This document shows positions 52,035-61,607 of a stretch of 64,000 bases of DNA, one piece after another (position 1 is the first letter of the stretch; every line of letters starts with the position of its first letter). The notes beneath the pieces are model-generated. The model searched no databases and had not been told where the DNA came from. It saw only the letters and a list, made by a program, of their open reading frames with translations. A program made the translations under genes and the position numbers. Where the stretch lies: assembly GCF_003259365.1 (NCBI RefSeq), contig NZ_QLLY01000008.1, positions 186,001-250,000 of the forward strand. Direction: 5' to 3'. The DNA comes from Streptomyces sp. PsTaAH-137. Lineage in GTDB: Bacteria; Actinomycetota; Actinomycetes; Streptomycetales; Streptomycetaceae.

Positions 52035-53738
52035 GTGATCGACTTCCTCAACCGGAACATCTTCCAGCCCCACCCCGAACTGCTGGTCTTCATCACCGTC
52101 GCGATCGGCTTCCTCTTCGGGAAGATCCGCTACAAGGCGATCGCGCTCGGCGCCGTCACCGGCTGTCTGGTGGCGGGGCTGCTGCTCGGTGCCCAGTTCA
52201 AGGTCACCATCGACGGGACCGTGAAGAACCTGTTCTTCACGATGTTCCTCTTCGCCCTCGGCTACAAGGTCGGCCCGCAGTTCTTCCGCGGCCTGAAGAA
52301 GGACGGCCTGCCGCAGGTCGTCAACGCCATCGTCGTCTGCGTCACCGGCCTGCTGGTCTGCTGGGGCTTCGCGGCCCTGCTCGGCTACGGTCCCGGGCTC
52401 AGCGCCGGTCTGCTCGGCGGGGCCCTCACCCAGTCCGCGGTGATCGGTGTCGCACAGGACGCCATCGGCAACCTGCCGGGCCTGTCCTCGGCGCAGGTCA
52501 AGAGCGAGAGCAACCTCGTCGCCATCGGCTACGCGGTGACGTACCCGCTCGGCACCATCCTGTGCGCGATGCTGCTGGCCAACGTCCTGCCGAAGCTGTA
52601 CCGCAAGGACCTGGCGGCCGAGTCGGCGGCGCTGGCCAAGGAGCTGGACGCGCCGGAGGACAACCCCGACCTCAACGAGGGCTACTACGAGGTCGTGCTG
52701 CGGGCCTACACGATCCAGCGCCCGGACATCGTCGGCCGCACGATCGACGACTTCGAGCAGCAGCAACAGCAGCTCGGCCACCGCATCTACATCACGCGGG
52801 TGCGGCGCGACGGGCAGATCCTCGACCACGACCAGCAGACGGTGCTGCGCGAGGGCGACATCGTGGCGCTCAGCGCGCTGCGCGGCTCGCTCGTCGACTA
52901 CGACGCCCGGACCCACATCGGCGGCGAGACCGACGACGTCGAACTGCTCGGCTACCAGACCGAGACGCTGCACGTCGTCGCGTCGGAGAAGGCACAGCTC
53001 GGCAAGACCGTCGCCGATCTGCGCAAGGAGCCGTTCATGGTCGGGGTCTACATCGACAAGCTCTACCGCTCCGGCGCCGACTTCCCGTACCGCCTCTCCA
53101 CGAAGATCGAGCGCGGCGACACCCTGATCCTGACCGGGCCCGAGCGGCTGGTCGGCCCGGCGGGCCACGCGATCGGCAAGCCGGTCCCGACCTCCTTCGC
53201 GACGGACATGATCTGGGTCGGCCTCGGCATCTTCCTCGGCGGCTGCATCGGCATCCCGGCGCTGACCGCGGGCGGCGTCCCGATCTCGCTGTCCACCTCG
53301 GGCGGCGCGCTGATCATGGGCCTGATCTTCGGCTGGATCCGCGGCAAGTACCCGACGTACGGCAATGTGCCGCCCGGGGCCCAGTGGTTCATGGACACGC
53401 TCGGGCTGTGCCTGTTCGTCGCGGTCGTCGGCATCAACGCGGGCCCGAGCTTCACCTCCGGCCTGTCGACGGCGGGCTGGGGTCTGCTGATCTTCGGCGC
53501 GGTGGCGACCGTGATCCCGCTGATCGTCGGCTTCCTCGTGGGCCACTACATCCAGAAGATCCGCTTCCCGATCCTGATGGGCGTCCTTGCGGGCGGCCAG
53601 ACCACCACGGCGGCGATCGGCGCGATCAACGAGTCGTCCAGATCCCAGGTGCCGACGCTCGGCTACACGATCCCGTACGCCGTCGGGAACGTGCTGCTGA
53701 CCATCTGGGGCGCCGTGATCGTCCTCCTCCACCACTGA
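52035..53738 (+). CDS. AspT-type aspartate:alanine exchanger, paralogue 2
   Basis: Second AAEx-family antiporter, 567 residues, 10 bases after the first; GTG start with GAGG upstream. Same domain order: TM half (GFLFGKIRYKAIALGAVTG; MFLFALGYKVGPQFFRG), two TrkA-C domains (about 205-385) and a second TM half. Matching motifs differ in detail: GALTQSAVIGVAQDAIGN and VLAGGQTTTAAIGAINESS, where paralogue 1 has ATESAVVG and AGQQCSTPAI. Sequence divergence indicates an old duplication, possibly with heteromer formation or different substrates. Confidence 0.9.
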   Translation: MIDFLNRNIFQPHPELLVFITVAIGFLFGKIRYKAIALGAVTGCLVAGLLLGAQFKVTIDGTVKNLFFTMFLFALGYKVGPQFFRGLKKDGLPQVVNAIVVCVTGLLVCWGFAALLGYGPGLSAGLLGGALTQSAVIGVAQDAIGNLPGLSSAQVKSESNLVAIGYAVTYPLGTILCAMLLANVLPKLYRKDLAAESAALAKELDAPEDNPDLNEGYYEVVLRAYTIQRPDIVGRTIDDFEQQQQQLGHRIYITRVRRDGQILDHDQQTVLREGDIVALSALRGSLVDYDARTHIGGETDDVELLGYQTETLHVVASEKAQLGKTVADLRKEPFMVGVYIDKLYRSGADFPYRLSTKIERGDTLILTGPERLVGPAGHAIGKPVPTSFATDMIWVGLGIFLGGCIGIPALTAGGVPISLSTSGGALIMGLIFGWIRGKYPTYGNVPPGAQWFMDTLGLCLFVAVVGINAGPSFTSGLSTAGWGLLIFGAVATVIPLIVGFLVGHYIQKIRFPILMGVLAGGQTTTAAIGAINESSRSQVPTLGYTIPYAVGNVLLTIWGAVIVLLHH

Positions 53739-53788
53739 GCACCGCCACTGAGTCCCGCCCCTGAGCACCGTAAGGAAGCAGAGACCTC

Positions 53789-55438
53789 ATGCCGAAGACG
53801 AACCTGACCCGCGAGCAGATCAAGAGCTACGCCCAGCTCTCCCCCTTCGAGCTGAAGAACATCTTCATCGACCTGGCCAAGGAGGCGCAGGCCGACCAGC
53901 CCGGGCAGAAGGACAAGTCGAGCGTCCAGATGCTCAACGCGGGCCGCGGCAACCCGAACTGGACCGCGACCGGTCCCCGTGAGGCGTTCTACGCGCTCGG
54001 CTACTTCGCCCTGGAGGAGTCGCGCCGGGTGTGGACGGCCGACAACCTCGGCGGGATGCCGGAGGAGAAGGGTTCGTACGAGCGCTTCGACACGTTCGTG
54101 CGCCGCCACCCCGATCTGCCGGGCATCGAGATGCTCGCCCAGTGCGTGCAGATGGGCATCCAGCGGTTCGGGTTCGACAAGGACGCCTTCGTGCACGAGC
54201 TGACCGACAGCTCGATCGGCGACAACTACCCGGTGCCGGACCGGATCCTGCACCACACGCAGGAGATCGTGCGCGGCTACATCGCCGACGAGATGTTCGC
54301 GAAGAAGCCGCCGGCCGGTGACATCTCGTACTTCGCGACCGAGGGCGGCACGGCCGCCATGTGCTACATCTTCGACTCGCTCATGAAGAACGGGATCCTG
54401 CACAAGGGCGACAAGATCGCCCTGATGGTGCCGGTCTTCACGCCGTACATCGAGATCCCCGAGCTGGACACGTACGACTTCGACGTGACCTACGTCGAGG
54501 CCAGCATGTTCGCCGAGGCCGGCGTGCGCGAGTGGCGCTACCCGACCGAGGAGGTCGCCAAGCTGGAGGACCCGGAGATCAAGCTGGTCTGCCTGGTCAA
54601 CCCCTCCAACCCGCCCTCCCTGGCGCTGAGTCAGCGCGTCGCGAACCAGATCAAGGACATCGTCGCGACGAAGAACCCGAACCTGCTGATCGTCACCGAC
54701 GACGTCTACGGCACGTTCGTGGAGGGCTTCCGCTCCATCGCCGCTGACCTGCCGCGCAACACGCTGCTCGTGTACTCGTACTCGAAACACTACGGCTGCA
54801 CGGGCTGGCGGCTCGGTGTCATCGGGCTGCACGACGACAACGTGATCGACGAGCTGATCGCGGGGCTCCCGGCGGCGGAGAAGGAGCGGCTGAACAAGCG
54901 GTACGGGTCGCTCACCCTGGAGCCCGAGAAGATCAGGTTCATCGACCGGCTCGTCGCCGACTCCCGTCAGGTGGCGCTCAACCACACGGCGGGCCTGTCC
55001 CTCCCCCAGCAGGTCATGCTCGGCCTCTTCTCGCTCTTCGACATGCTGGAGGAGGGCCAGGCGTACAAGGAGAAGATCCGCGGGATCGTCCAGCAGCGCC
55101 TCGAACTCCTGCTGGAGGGCGCGCGGATGAAGGTCGCCGAGGACCCGCACCGCGCCGGCTACTACATCGAGCTGGACCTGATGGCGCAGGCCGAGCTGGA
55201 GCACGGCGAGGAGTTCGCGGCCTACCTGAGGAAGGAGTTCGAGCCCGTCGACCCGCTGTTCCGCCTCGCCCAGCGGACGGGCGTGGTGCTGCTGAACGGC
55301 GGCGGGTTCGAGGGCCCGGAGTGGTCGGTGCGCGTCTCGCTCGCCAACCTCGACGACCTGGACTATCTGAAGATCGGCCACCACCTGCGGGCGATCTTCG
55401 ACGGTTACGCGGAGGAGTGGCGGGCCGCGCAGGGCTGA
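53789..55438 (+). CDS. aspD: Bifunctional aspartate 4-decarboxylase/aspartate aminotransferase
   Basis: Fold-type I PLP enzyme that converts L-aspartate to L-alanine and CO2 (beta-decarboxylation), with side transaminase activity; 549 residues, long as in the AspD/Asd family (about 530-550). Family marks: LNAGRGNPNWTATGPREAF, YFATEGGTAAMCYIFDSLM, VNPSNPPSLALS, ITDDVYGTFV seen as VTDDVYGTFVEGF, and the PLP lysine in LVYSYSKHYGCTGWRLG (Lys about 332). Lies 50 bases after the second AspT-type gene. Together they can run the aspartate-alanine proton-motive cycle known from Tetragenococcus halophilus. Confidence 0.94.
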   Translation: MPKTNLTREQIKSYAQLSPFELKNIFIDLAKEAQADQPGQKDKSSVQMLNAGRGNPNWTATGPREAFYALGYFALEESRRVWTADNLGGMPEEKGSYERFDTFVRRHPDLPGIEMLAQCVQMGIQRFGFDKDAFVHELTDSSIGDNYPVPDRILHHTQEIVRGYIADEMFAKKPPAGDISYFATEGGTAAMCYIFDSLMKNGILHKGDKIALMVPVFTPYIEIPELDTYDFDVTYVEASMFAEAGVREWRYPTEEVAKLEDPEIKLVCLVNPSNPPSLALSQRVANQIKDIVATKNPNLLIVTDDVYGTFVEGFRSIAADLPRNTLLVYSYSKHYGCTGWRLGVIGLHDDNVIDELIAGLPAAEKERLNKRYGSLTLEPEKIRFIDRLVADSRQVALNHTAGLSLPQQVMLGLFSLFDMLEEGQAYKEKIRGIVQQRLELLLEGARMKVAEDPHRAGYYIELDLMAQAELEHGEEFAAYLRKEFEPVDPLFRLAQRTGVVLLNGGGFEGPEWSVRVSLANLDDLDYLKIGHHLRAIFDGYAEEWRAAQG

Positions 55439-55449
55439 CGGCATTGCTT

Positions 55450-55495
55450 CAGCCCCGGCCGGGTGGGGGACTCCGCAGAGCGCCGGCCGGGGCTG
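55450..55495. terminator. Bidirectional hairpin between aspD and the GH18 gene
   Basis: CAGCCCCGGCCGG (55450-55462) and exact complement (55483-55495), 20-nt loop, between convergent genes. Confidence 0.8.
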
Positions 55496-55532
55496 CAACC
55501 CCCGTATTCCAGTGGTCAGTTGAACCCTGTGG

Positions 55533-57017
55533 CTAGTTGAAGGCCGCGAACGCCTTCTGGAACGCGTTCGCGCTCTGCTCGATGGAGGAGCAGGTCGGCT
55601 GCGCCGAGTTCGAGGCGCCCCCGTCGCAGCTCTTGTCGCGGGTGGCCGACCACATCGACAGCCCGCCGAGGCCCTTCTCCTTGGCGAAGGAGACGAGCTG
55701 CGTGGCGTCGTCGACCTTGAAGATCTCCGACGAGACGTCGTTGACGCCGATCATCGGGGTGATGCCGACGGCGTTCCAGGCGGCCGTGTCGGACAGGCCG
55801 AGCGCCGACTTGATCTGTGCCTGCGTGGCGGTCGCGGCCTGCTCGGCGTAGGTGCCCATGTCGCCGCTGTAGGAGGCGCCGTAGTCCATCGCCATGATGT
55901 TGACGAGGTCGGCCTTCACGCCGTTCTCCTTGGCGTTCTTCAGGAAGTTCACGCCGTCGGAGGTCAGGCCCTCGGGCATCACCGGCAGGGTGAAGGAGAC
56001 GTTCAGGCCGGAGTTGTTCTTCTGGAGCGTCGCGATCGCCTGGGCCCGCTTGGTGTTCGCGGCCGTGTCCGGCAGCGCGCCGCCCTCGACGTCGAAGTCG
56101 ACCTTGGTGAGCTTGAACTGGTCGATGACCTTCTGGTACGCCGCCGCCAGGTCGGAGGCGGAGGAGCAGGCCTGCGCCAGCTCGGTGCCGGAGGCGCCGC
56201 CGAAGGAGACCCGGACGTCACCGCCCGCCGAGCGCAGGTCGCCTATCTGGGCGGCGACTTCGTCGCTGCCGAGGTCGGTGACGCCGCCCCACTTCGGGGC
56301 GCAGGTGCCGCCGGAGGTGATGAAGGCGAGGTTGTACTCCTTGACGCCGGTGGCCTTGGAGGAGGCGACCAGGTCGAACTTCGGGTAGAGCGAGGTGTCG
56401 ACGTACGGGGCGAAGGCGGCGCCGCTCGCGGCGGACCCGGAGCCCGTGCCGGAGCCGGACGACTGCGAGGGGCTCGCGGAGGTGGTGGCCGACTTGGTGG
56501 GCTCGGCGCTCTGCGAGGCGGACGCCGAGGCGGTCGGGGACGGGGTCGCCGACTCGGTGGGGCGGCCGCTCGGCTCCGGGGTCGCGCCCTCGTCGACGGA
56601 GCACGCGGTGCCGTCGATCTCGCAGCCGGTCGGGTCCGCGTCACCGGCGACGACGAAGCCGATGGTCACGGACTTGCCGGCCGCGATGCCCTGCTTGTCC
56701 CAGGAGGCGGGGGTGACGGTGACGTGCTGCCCGGCGGTCTTCGACTCGGCGTTCCACAGCGAGCTGAGCTTCGCGCCCTTCGGCAGGTCGAACTCCAGGG
56801 TCCAGTCCGTCCTGGCCGCGTCCGTGTCGTTGGTGATGACGTACTGGCCGGTGTAGCCGCCCGACCAGCTGCTGGTCTTCGTGTACGCGGCGCCGACCGA
56901 GGCCGCCGACGCGGTGGAGGTGAAGAGGAACGCGCCGCCGCCGACCACGGCCGCGGCGACCAGACCGCCGATGACCTTGTTCCTGCCGCTGATCCTGCGC
57001 CGGTGCGTGCTGCTCAT
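55533..57017 (-). CDS. Secreted GH18 chitinase-like protein with N-terminal CBM2-type domain
   Basis: Extracellular protein of 494 residues. Signal peptide (RRRISGRNKVIGGLVAAAVV to STASAAS, about 1-40), then a cellulose/chitin-binding CBM2-like beta domain (about 40-140, SSWSGGYTGQYVITNDT, TDWTLEFDLPKGAKLSS), a Ser/Thr/Pro/Ala linker (about 150-200) and a GH18 catalytic barrel (about 203-494). The GH18 motif DxDxE is seen as LTKVDFDVEGG, with Glu the acid. SFGGASGTELAQAC and MAMDYGASY are further GH18 blocks. ATG has no strong ribosome site. Two-component genes lie directly upstream on the same strand; control by them is only inferred. No DasR-like site was recognised upstream. Confidence 0.9.
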   Translation of the reverse strand: MSSTHRRRISGRNKVIGGLVAAAVVGGGAFLFTSTASAASVGAAYTKTSSWSGGYTGQYVITNDTDAARTDWTLEFDLPKGAKLSSLWNAESKTAGQHVTVTPASWDKQGIAAGKSVTIGFVVAGDADPTGCEIDGTACSVDEGATPEPSGRPTESATPSPTASASASQSAEPTKSATTSASPSQSSGSGTGSGSAASGAAFAPYVDTSLYPKFDLVASSKATGVKEYNLAFITSGGTCAPKWGGVTDLGSDEVAAQIGDLRSAGGDVRVSFGGASGTELAQACSSASDLAAAYQKVIDQFKLTKVDFDVEGGALPDTAANTKRAQAIATLQKNNSGLNVSFTLPVMPEGLTSDGVNFLKNAKENGVKADLVNIMAMDYGASYSGDMGTYAEQAATATQAQIKSALGLSDTAAWNAVGITPMIGVNDVSSEIFKVDDATQLVSFAKEKGLGGLSMWSATRDKSCDGGASNSAQPTCSSIEQSANAFQKAFAAFN

Positions 57018-57127
57018 GACATGCCTGCCTTAGCGATACGGGGGTGTTGGGGGTGAGCAGCACGCTAGCGATCAGGAACCCGTCAATTCGGGCAAGAAGG
57101 AAGGCAGTTGCGGATCTTAGGGTTGGC

Positions 57128-58524
57128 TTAAGGAAGGGATCGGGAGCGATTAAAGGTCGAGACCAAGCCTTTACGTTCCCGGCCGCGATGTCCGCGTCCC
57201 CGGCGGCTCTCGGCGGGGCCCCTGCGGTCGAGCTGCACCCAGATCCGGACCTCGGTGCCGCCCAGCACGGACGAGCCGATCGTGACGTCGCCGCCGGTGG
57301 ACTCGGCGAGGCGGCGCACGATGTCGAGGCCGAGGCCGGTGGAGCCGACGCGTCCGTCGGCCGAGCCGCGGGCCATCGCCGCCGCCGGGTCGACGATGCC
57401 GGGACCGGCGTCGGAGACCAGCACGATCACGGCGTCCTCGCCGCTGTGCACGTCGACGGCGAAGGCGGTGCCTTCGGGGGTGTGCCGGAAGACGTTGCCG
57501 AGCAGGGCGTCGAGGGCGGCGGCCAGCTCGCCGCGGGCCACCGGGATGCGGACCGGCCGCTCGACACCGGCGACCCGGACCTTGCGGCCCTCGTCCTCGG
57601 CGAGCGCGGACCAGAAGTCCATCCGCTCCCGGATCACCTCGGCGGCGTCGCAGCCCGCGCCGGGCCCGGCCGCGGCGGTCTGCGGCTTGGCGTCCCGCGC
57701 CGTACGGATGATGGTGTCGACCTCGCGCTCCAGTTGCTCTACGGCGACGCGGGTCTGGTCGGCGGCGGGCCCGGCGCCGAGCGAGGCGGCGTTGAGCCGG
57801 AGCACGGTGAGCGGGGTGCGCAGCCGGTGCGAGAGGTCGGCGGCCAGCTCGCGCTCGTTGGCGAGGAGCTGCACGACCTGGTCGGCCATGGAGTTGAACG
57901 CGACGGCGGCGAGCCGCAGTTCGGTCGGCCCGTCCTCGGGCACCCGCGCGCCGAGCTTGCCCTCGCCCAGGTCGTGCGCGGCGCCGACGAGCCGCTGCGC
58001 GGGCTGCACCATGCGCACCCCGAGCCGGTCGGCGACGGCCACGGACCCGATGATCAGGGCGATGCCGACGCCCGCGAGGACCACCCAGGCGGTGGTGACG
58101 CCGTTGGTGACCTCGTCCTCGGGCACGTACACCTCGACGACCGCGGTCTTCACGGCGCTGACCGCGATCGGCTGGAGCCACACCGAGCCGCCGGGCACGT
58201 CGTGCACGGTCGCCCGCTGCACCCCGGTGAGCCGGTCCTCGGCGAGCCGCTGTTCGCCGAGCCGTATCGCGGGGCTGCCGTCGCCCGCGGGGACGTACAC
58301 GGACACCCGGTCGCCGTCGCCGGTCTGCGCGCTGGCGAGGGCGCGGGCGAGCTGGTCGCGGTCGGTGGTGATGGAGAGGGTCGGGACGAAGGCGGTCGCG
58401 GTCCGCTCCGCGTTGGAGAACGCCCGGTCGCGTGCCATCTCCTTGATGACGAGCCCGAGCGGGATCGCGAACGCCACGACGACCATGGTGGTGACGGCCA
58501 GACAGACCTTGACCAGGGCCCACC

Positions 58525-58528
<4 letters not shown>
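57128..58528 (-). CDS. Sensor histidine kinase
   Basis: Membrane kinase of 466 residues. Two TM helices (about 5-30 and 145-170) bracket an extracytoplasmic sensor of about 110 residues; a HAMP domain follows, then the H-box ELAADLSHRLRTPLTVLRLN (His about 231), N-box LDALLGNVFRHTPEGT, and G-boxes DAGPGIVDP and GSTGLGLDIVRRL. The C-terminal 40 residues are Arg-rich. The ATG overlaps the response regulator stop (ATGA), so translation is coupled. Signal unknown. Confidence 0.93.
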
Positions 58529-59229
<701 letters not shown>

Positions 59230-59328
59230 GGGCGGCACCGTACGCCATTCGGTCGACGGGCAGCCTCTTCCGGGTGAGGGTGGACCGCGCGGGACAGCGG
59301 TGGCGGCTGTGGTGCAGTATGGCCCGCG

Positions 59329-59946
59329 ATGCCATCGATGCCGTCTCCACCGACTTCCCCGTCCGCACCGCCGGCCGCACCCTCGGCGCCGGCCGGGAAC
59401 CCGGTGCGGCGCGGTCTGGTGCACGCCGTGGCGTGGCTGCTCGCGACCGGCGCCGCGGTGACGCTGTCGTGGTGGGGCGTGCACACGGTGATGGCGGGCA
59501 CGGCGTACGACCCGCCGAAGGCGCTGCCGGTGGCCGGCCCGGACGGGCCCGCCTCGCCGCTCGCCTCGTCCACGCACCGGCCCGAGCCGTCGCCGTCGGC
59601 CTCGTCCGCGTCGGCCTCCGTGTCCGCGCGGCCCTCACCGTCCGCGTCGTCGAAGTCCGCGTCGCCCCGCCGTACGACGACGGCCGCACCGCCGCCCGCG
59701 TCGTCGCCCGGCACGTCCTCGTCCGGCACCGTGAAGAGTTACGCGACGAAGGGCGGGCGGGCCGTCTTCGATCTCGGCGACAGCTCGGCGACGCTCGTCT
59801 CCGCGACGCCTGGCGCCGGCTGGTCGGTGCAGGTGTGGAAGCAGACGACGTGGATCCGGGTCGAGTTCACGTCGGGGACGGACAAGGTGTCGGTGTTCTG
59901 CACCTGGCACGACCACAAGCCGTCGGTCGAGGTCGCCGACTACTGA
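59329..59946 (+). CDS. Hypothetical membrane-anchored extracellular protein
   Basis: 205 residues. A Pro/Ser/Ala-rich cytoplasmic N-terminus (1-27), one TM segment (LVHAVAWLLATGAAVTLSWW, about 30-55), a long Ser/Ala/Pro low-complexity stalk (about 75-130) and a C-terminal beta-rich domain (about 133-205: YATKGGRAVFDLGDSSATLV, VQVWKQTTWIRVEFTSG, SVFCTWHDH). It looks like a type II anchored surface protein with a small beta-sandwich. No family recognised. Divergent from the two-component genes, so it may be their target or accessory sensor. Confidence 0.75.
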   Translation: MPSMPSPPTSPSAPPAAPSAPAGNPVRRGLVHAVAWLLATGAAVTLSWWGVHTVMAGTAYDPPKALPVAGPDGPASPLASSTHRPEPSPSASSASASVSARPSPSASSKSASPRRTTTAAPPPASSPGTSSSGTVKSYATKGGRAVFDLGDSSATLVSATPGAGWSVQVWKQTTWIRVEFTSGTDKVSVFCTWHDHKPSVEVADY

Positions 59947-59953
59947 GTGCCCG

Positions 59954-60844
59954 TCAGCGGAACACGGAGGGCGGCGGCGCCGGGGACGCCTTCGCCGAGG
60001 CATCCGCCACCGGCACCGCTCCCCCGGTGAAGTCGAGCAGCCCGCGGCCGTGCTCCACCCGCCCGGGATGCGGGTCGCTCGCCGCGCGGCGGGTCAGCTC
60101 GGCCACCGGAAGCGGCAGCGCCGACGCGGCCAGCACCGCGTTGCCGAACCGCTTGCCGCGCAGCACCGTCGGGTCGGCGATCAGGGCCAGTTCGGGGAAG
60201 ACGGCGGCGGCGGTCGCGATCTGGCCGCGCAGATGGGCGAGCGGCGGGCCGTCGGCGAGGTTCCCCACGTACGTCCCGCCGGGCCGCAGCACGCGTCGCA
60301 CCTCGGTCAGGAACTCGGTGCTGGTGAGGTGGGCCGGGGTGCGGGCCCCGCTGAAGACGTCGGCCACCAGCACGTCGGCCCAGGCGTCGGGCAGCTTGGC
60401 GAGCGCCTCACGGGCGTCGGCGGTGCGCACCCGGATGCGGGCGCCGGGGTCCAACGGCAGCGCGGTGCGCACCAGTTGGACGAGGGGGCCGTCGCGCTCG
60501 ACGATCTGCTGGGTGGAGCGCGGCCGGGTCGCGGCGACGTAGCGGGCGAGAGTGAAGGCACCGCCGCCGAGGTGCACGGCCTGGACCGGGCGGCCCGGGT
60601 CCGCGGCGAGATCGAGCACATGGCCGATGCGGCGCTGGTACTCGAAGGACAGATGCGCGGGGTCGTCGAGGTCGACGTGCGACTGCGGGGCGCCGTCCAG
60701 ATACAGCGTCCAGCCGGCCGGGCGGTCCCGGTCGGGTATCAGCTCGGCGAGCCCGCCGTCGACGTCCGCCACGACGGGCTCGCGCGCACCCCGGCCGCCG
60801 CCCTCGCTCCTGCGCGCCTGCTGCTTCCCGCGTGACCTCGCCAT
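59954..60844 (-). CDS. Spermidine synthase-like methyltransferase-fold protein
   Basis: Soluble protein of 296 residues with a Rossmann-type spermidine synthase/SAM-binding fold. Landmarks: VQAVHLGGGAFTLARYVAA (nucleotide loop), VERDGPLVQLVRTALPL, RTADAREALAKLPDAWADV and LVADVFSGARTPAHLTSTEF (in place of the polyamine-synthase DxxDx motif). N-terminal 25 residues are basic (RSRGKQQARRSEGGG). In actinobacteria such proteins are annotated spermidine synthase, but true aminopropyl transfer is unproven. It nearly abuts the previous gene, convergent, 7 bases apart. Confidence 0.82.
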   Translation of the reverse strand: MARSRGKQQARRSEGGGRGAREPVVADVDGGLAELIPDRDRPAGWTLYLDGAPQSHVDLDDPAHLSFEYQRRIGHVLDLAADPGRPVQAVHLGGGAFTLARYVAATRPRSTQQIVERDGPLVQLVRTALPLDPGARIRVRTADAREALAKLPDAWADVLVADVFSGARTPAHLTSTEFLTEVRRVLRPGGTYVGNLADGPPLAHLRGQIATAAAVFPELALIADPTVLRGKRFGNAVLAASALPLPVAELTRRAASDPHPGRVEHGRGLLDFTGGAVPVADASAKASPAPPPSVFR

Positions 60845-60877
60845 TCGCCCATTATCCGCGGGCGGCGCGGTGGCGGC

Positions 60878-61306
60878 TCAGCGGCAGTTGTCGGCGGCCT
60901 CGATCAGGCGGGCCGCCTCGTCGAGGGCGGCGCGCAGCACCGTCGGGTCGGTGACCAGGTCGGCGGCGCCGGTGCCGTCGGGGTCCGGCGGCAGCAGCCA
61001 GCGGGTGCCCTCGACGGGCGGGACGAGCCGGGCGCCGCGGCCCTCGGTGTGGGTGCAGGCGCTGCCCGGTACGTCCCAGCCGTCGGCGGTGCCGGGCGGG
61101 ACGAGGAAACCGAGGGTGGCGCCGCCGCCGTCGTGCAGCACCGGACCGACCGGTTCCGCGCACCCGCGGCGCAGGATGTCGACCGCTTCGAGCCCCTGCC
61201 GGGACGGGACGGTGACCAGGTCGCAGGCGCCGGGCGGCCGGTCGCTGTGGTCCTCGGTCGGACAGTGCTGCGCCGTCGATGTCGTGGGCTGTGTCGCGTC
61301 CAACAC
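60878..61306 (-). CDS. Conserved small protein, possibly related to prim-pol N-terminal domain
   Basis: 142 residues, soluble. Sequence pattern: CDLVTVPSRQGLEAVDILRR, GPVLHDGGGATLGFLVPPGT, ADGWDVPGSACTHTEGRG and VEGTRWLLPPDPDGTG. These blocks resemble the N-terminal region of actinobacterial proteins labelled bifunctional DNA primase/polymerase, but the catalytic Asp/His set is not evident, so I would not assign activity. The GTG start has AGGAGG about eight bases upstream; a longer ATG frame to 61366 lacks one. Divergent from the NsdA-like gene. Confidence 0.72.
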   Translation of the reverse strand: MLDATQPTTSTAQHCPTEDHSDRPPGACDLVTVPSRQGLEAVDILRRGCAEPVGPVLHDGGGATLGFLVPPGTADGWDVPGSACTHTEGRGARLVPPVEGTRWLLPPDPDGTGAADLVTDPTVLRAALDEAARLIEAADNCR

Positions 61307-61607
61307 GTCGGCCCCTCCTCGTGTCAGATGGGGTTTCGCGCATGGTTCAACGCGCCGGAACGTCAACCGGCTACGGCGGCACGCCGCCGCAAAGGATGGC
61401 AGTTCATGGCGGATCGTGGGTGAGATATCCGTTTTGTAGCCAAACCCTGCGTGTCGGACCCGTCGCAGACGGTACCTTCAAGCCTCGCCGGAACAAGGAC
61501 CAAGCACGCCGCGTCGAGGTGTCCGTTCCACCGCGCCACCGCGCCCCCGTCACCTCGGCACTCTGCTCCCTCGGTGTCCGGCACGGTTCGCACGGGAGGA
61601 CCCGCTC
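61307..61607. other. 301-base divergent promoter region
   Basis: Between the small conserved gene and the NsdA-like gene. Contains a small hairpin (GGCGGCACGCCGCC near 61375) and presumably two promoters. No other structure seen. Confidence 0.6.
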
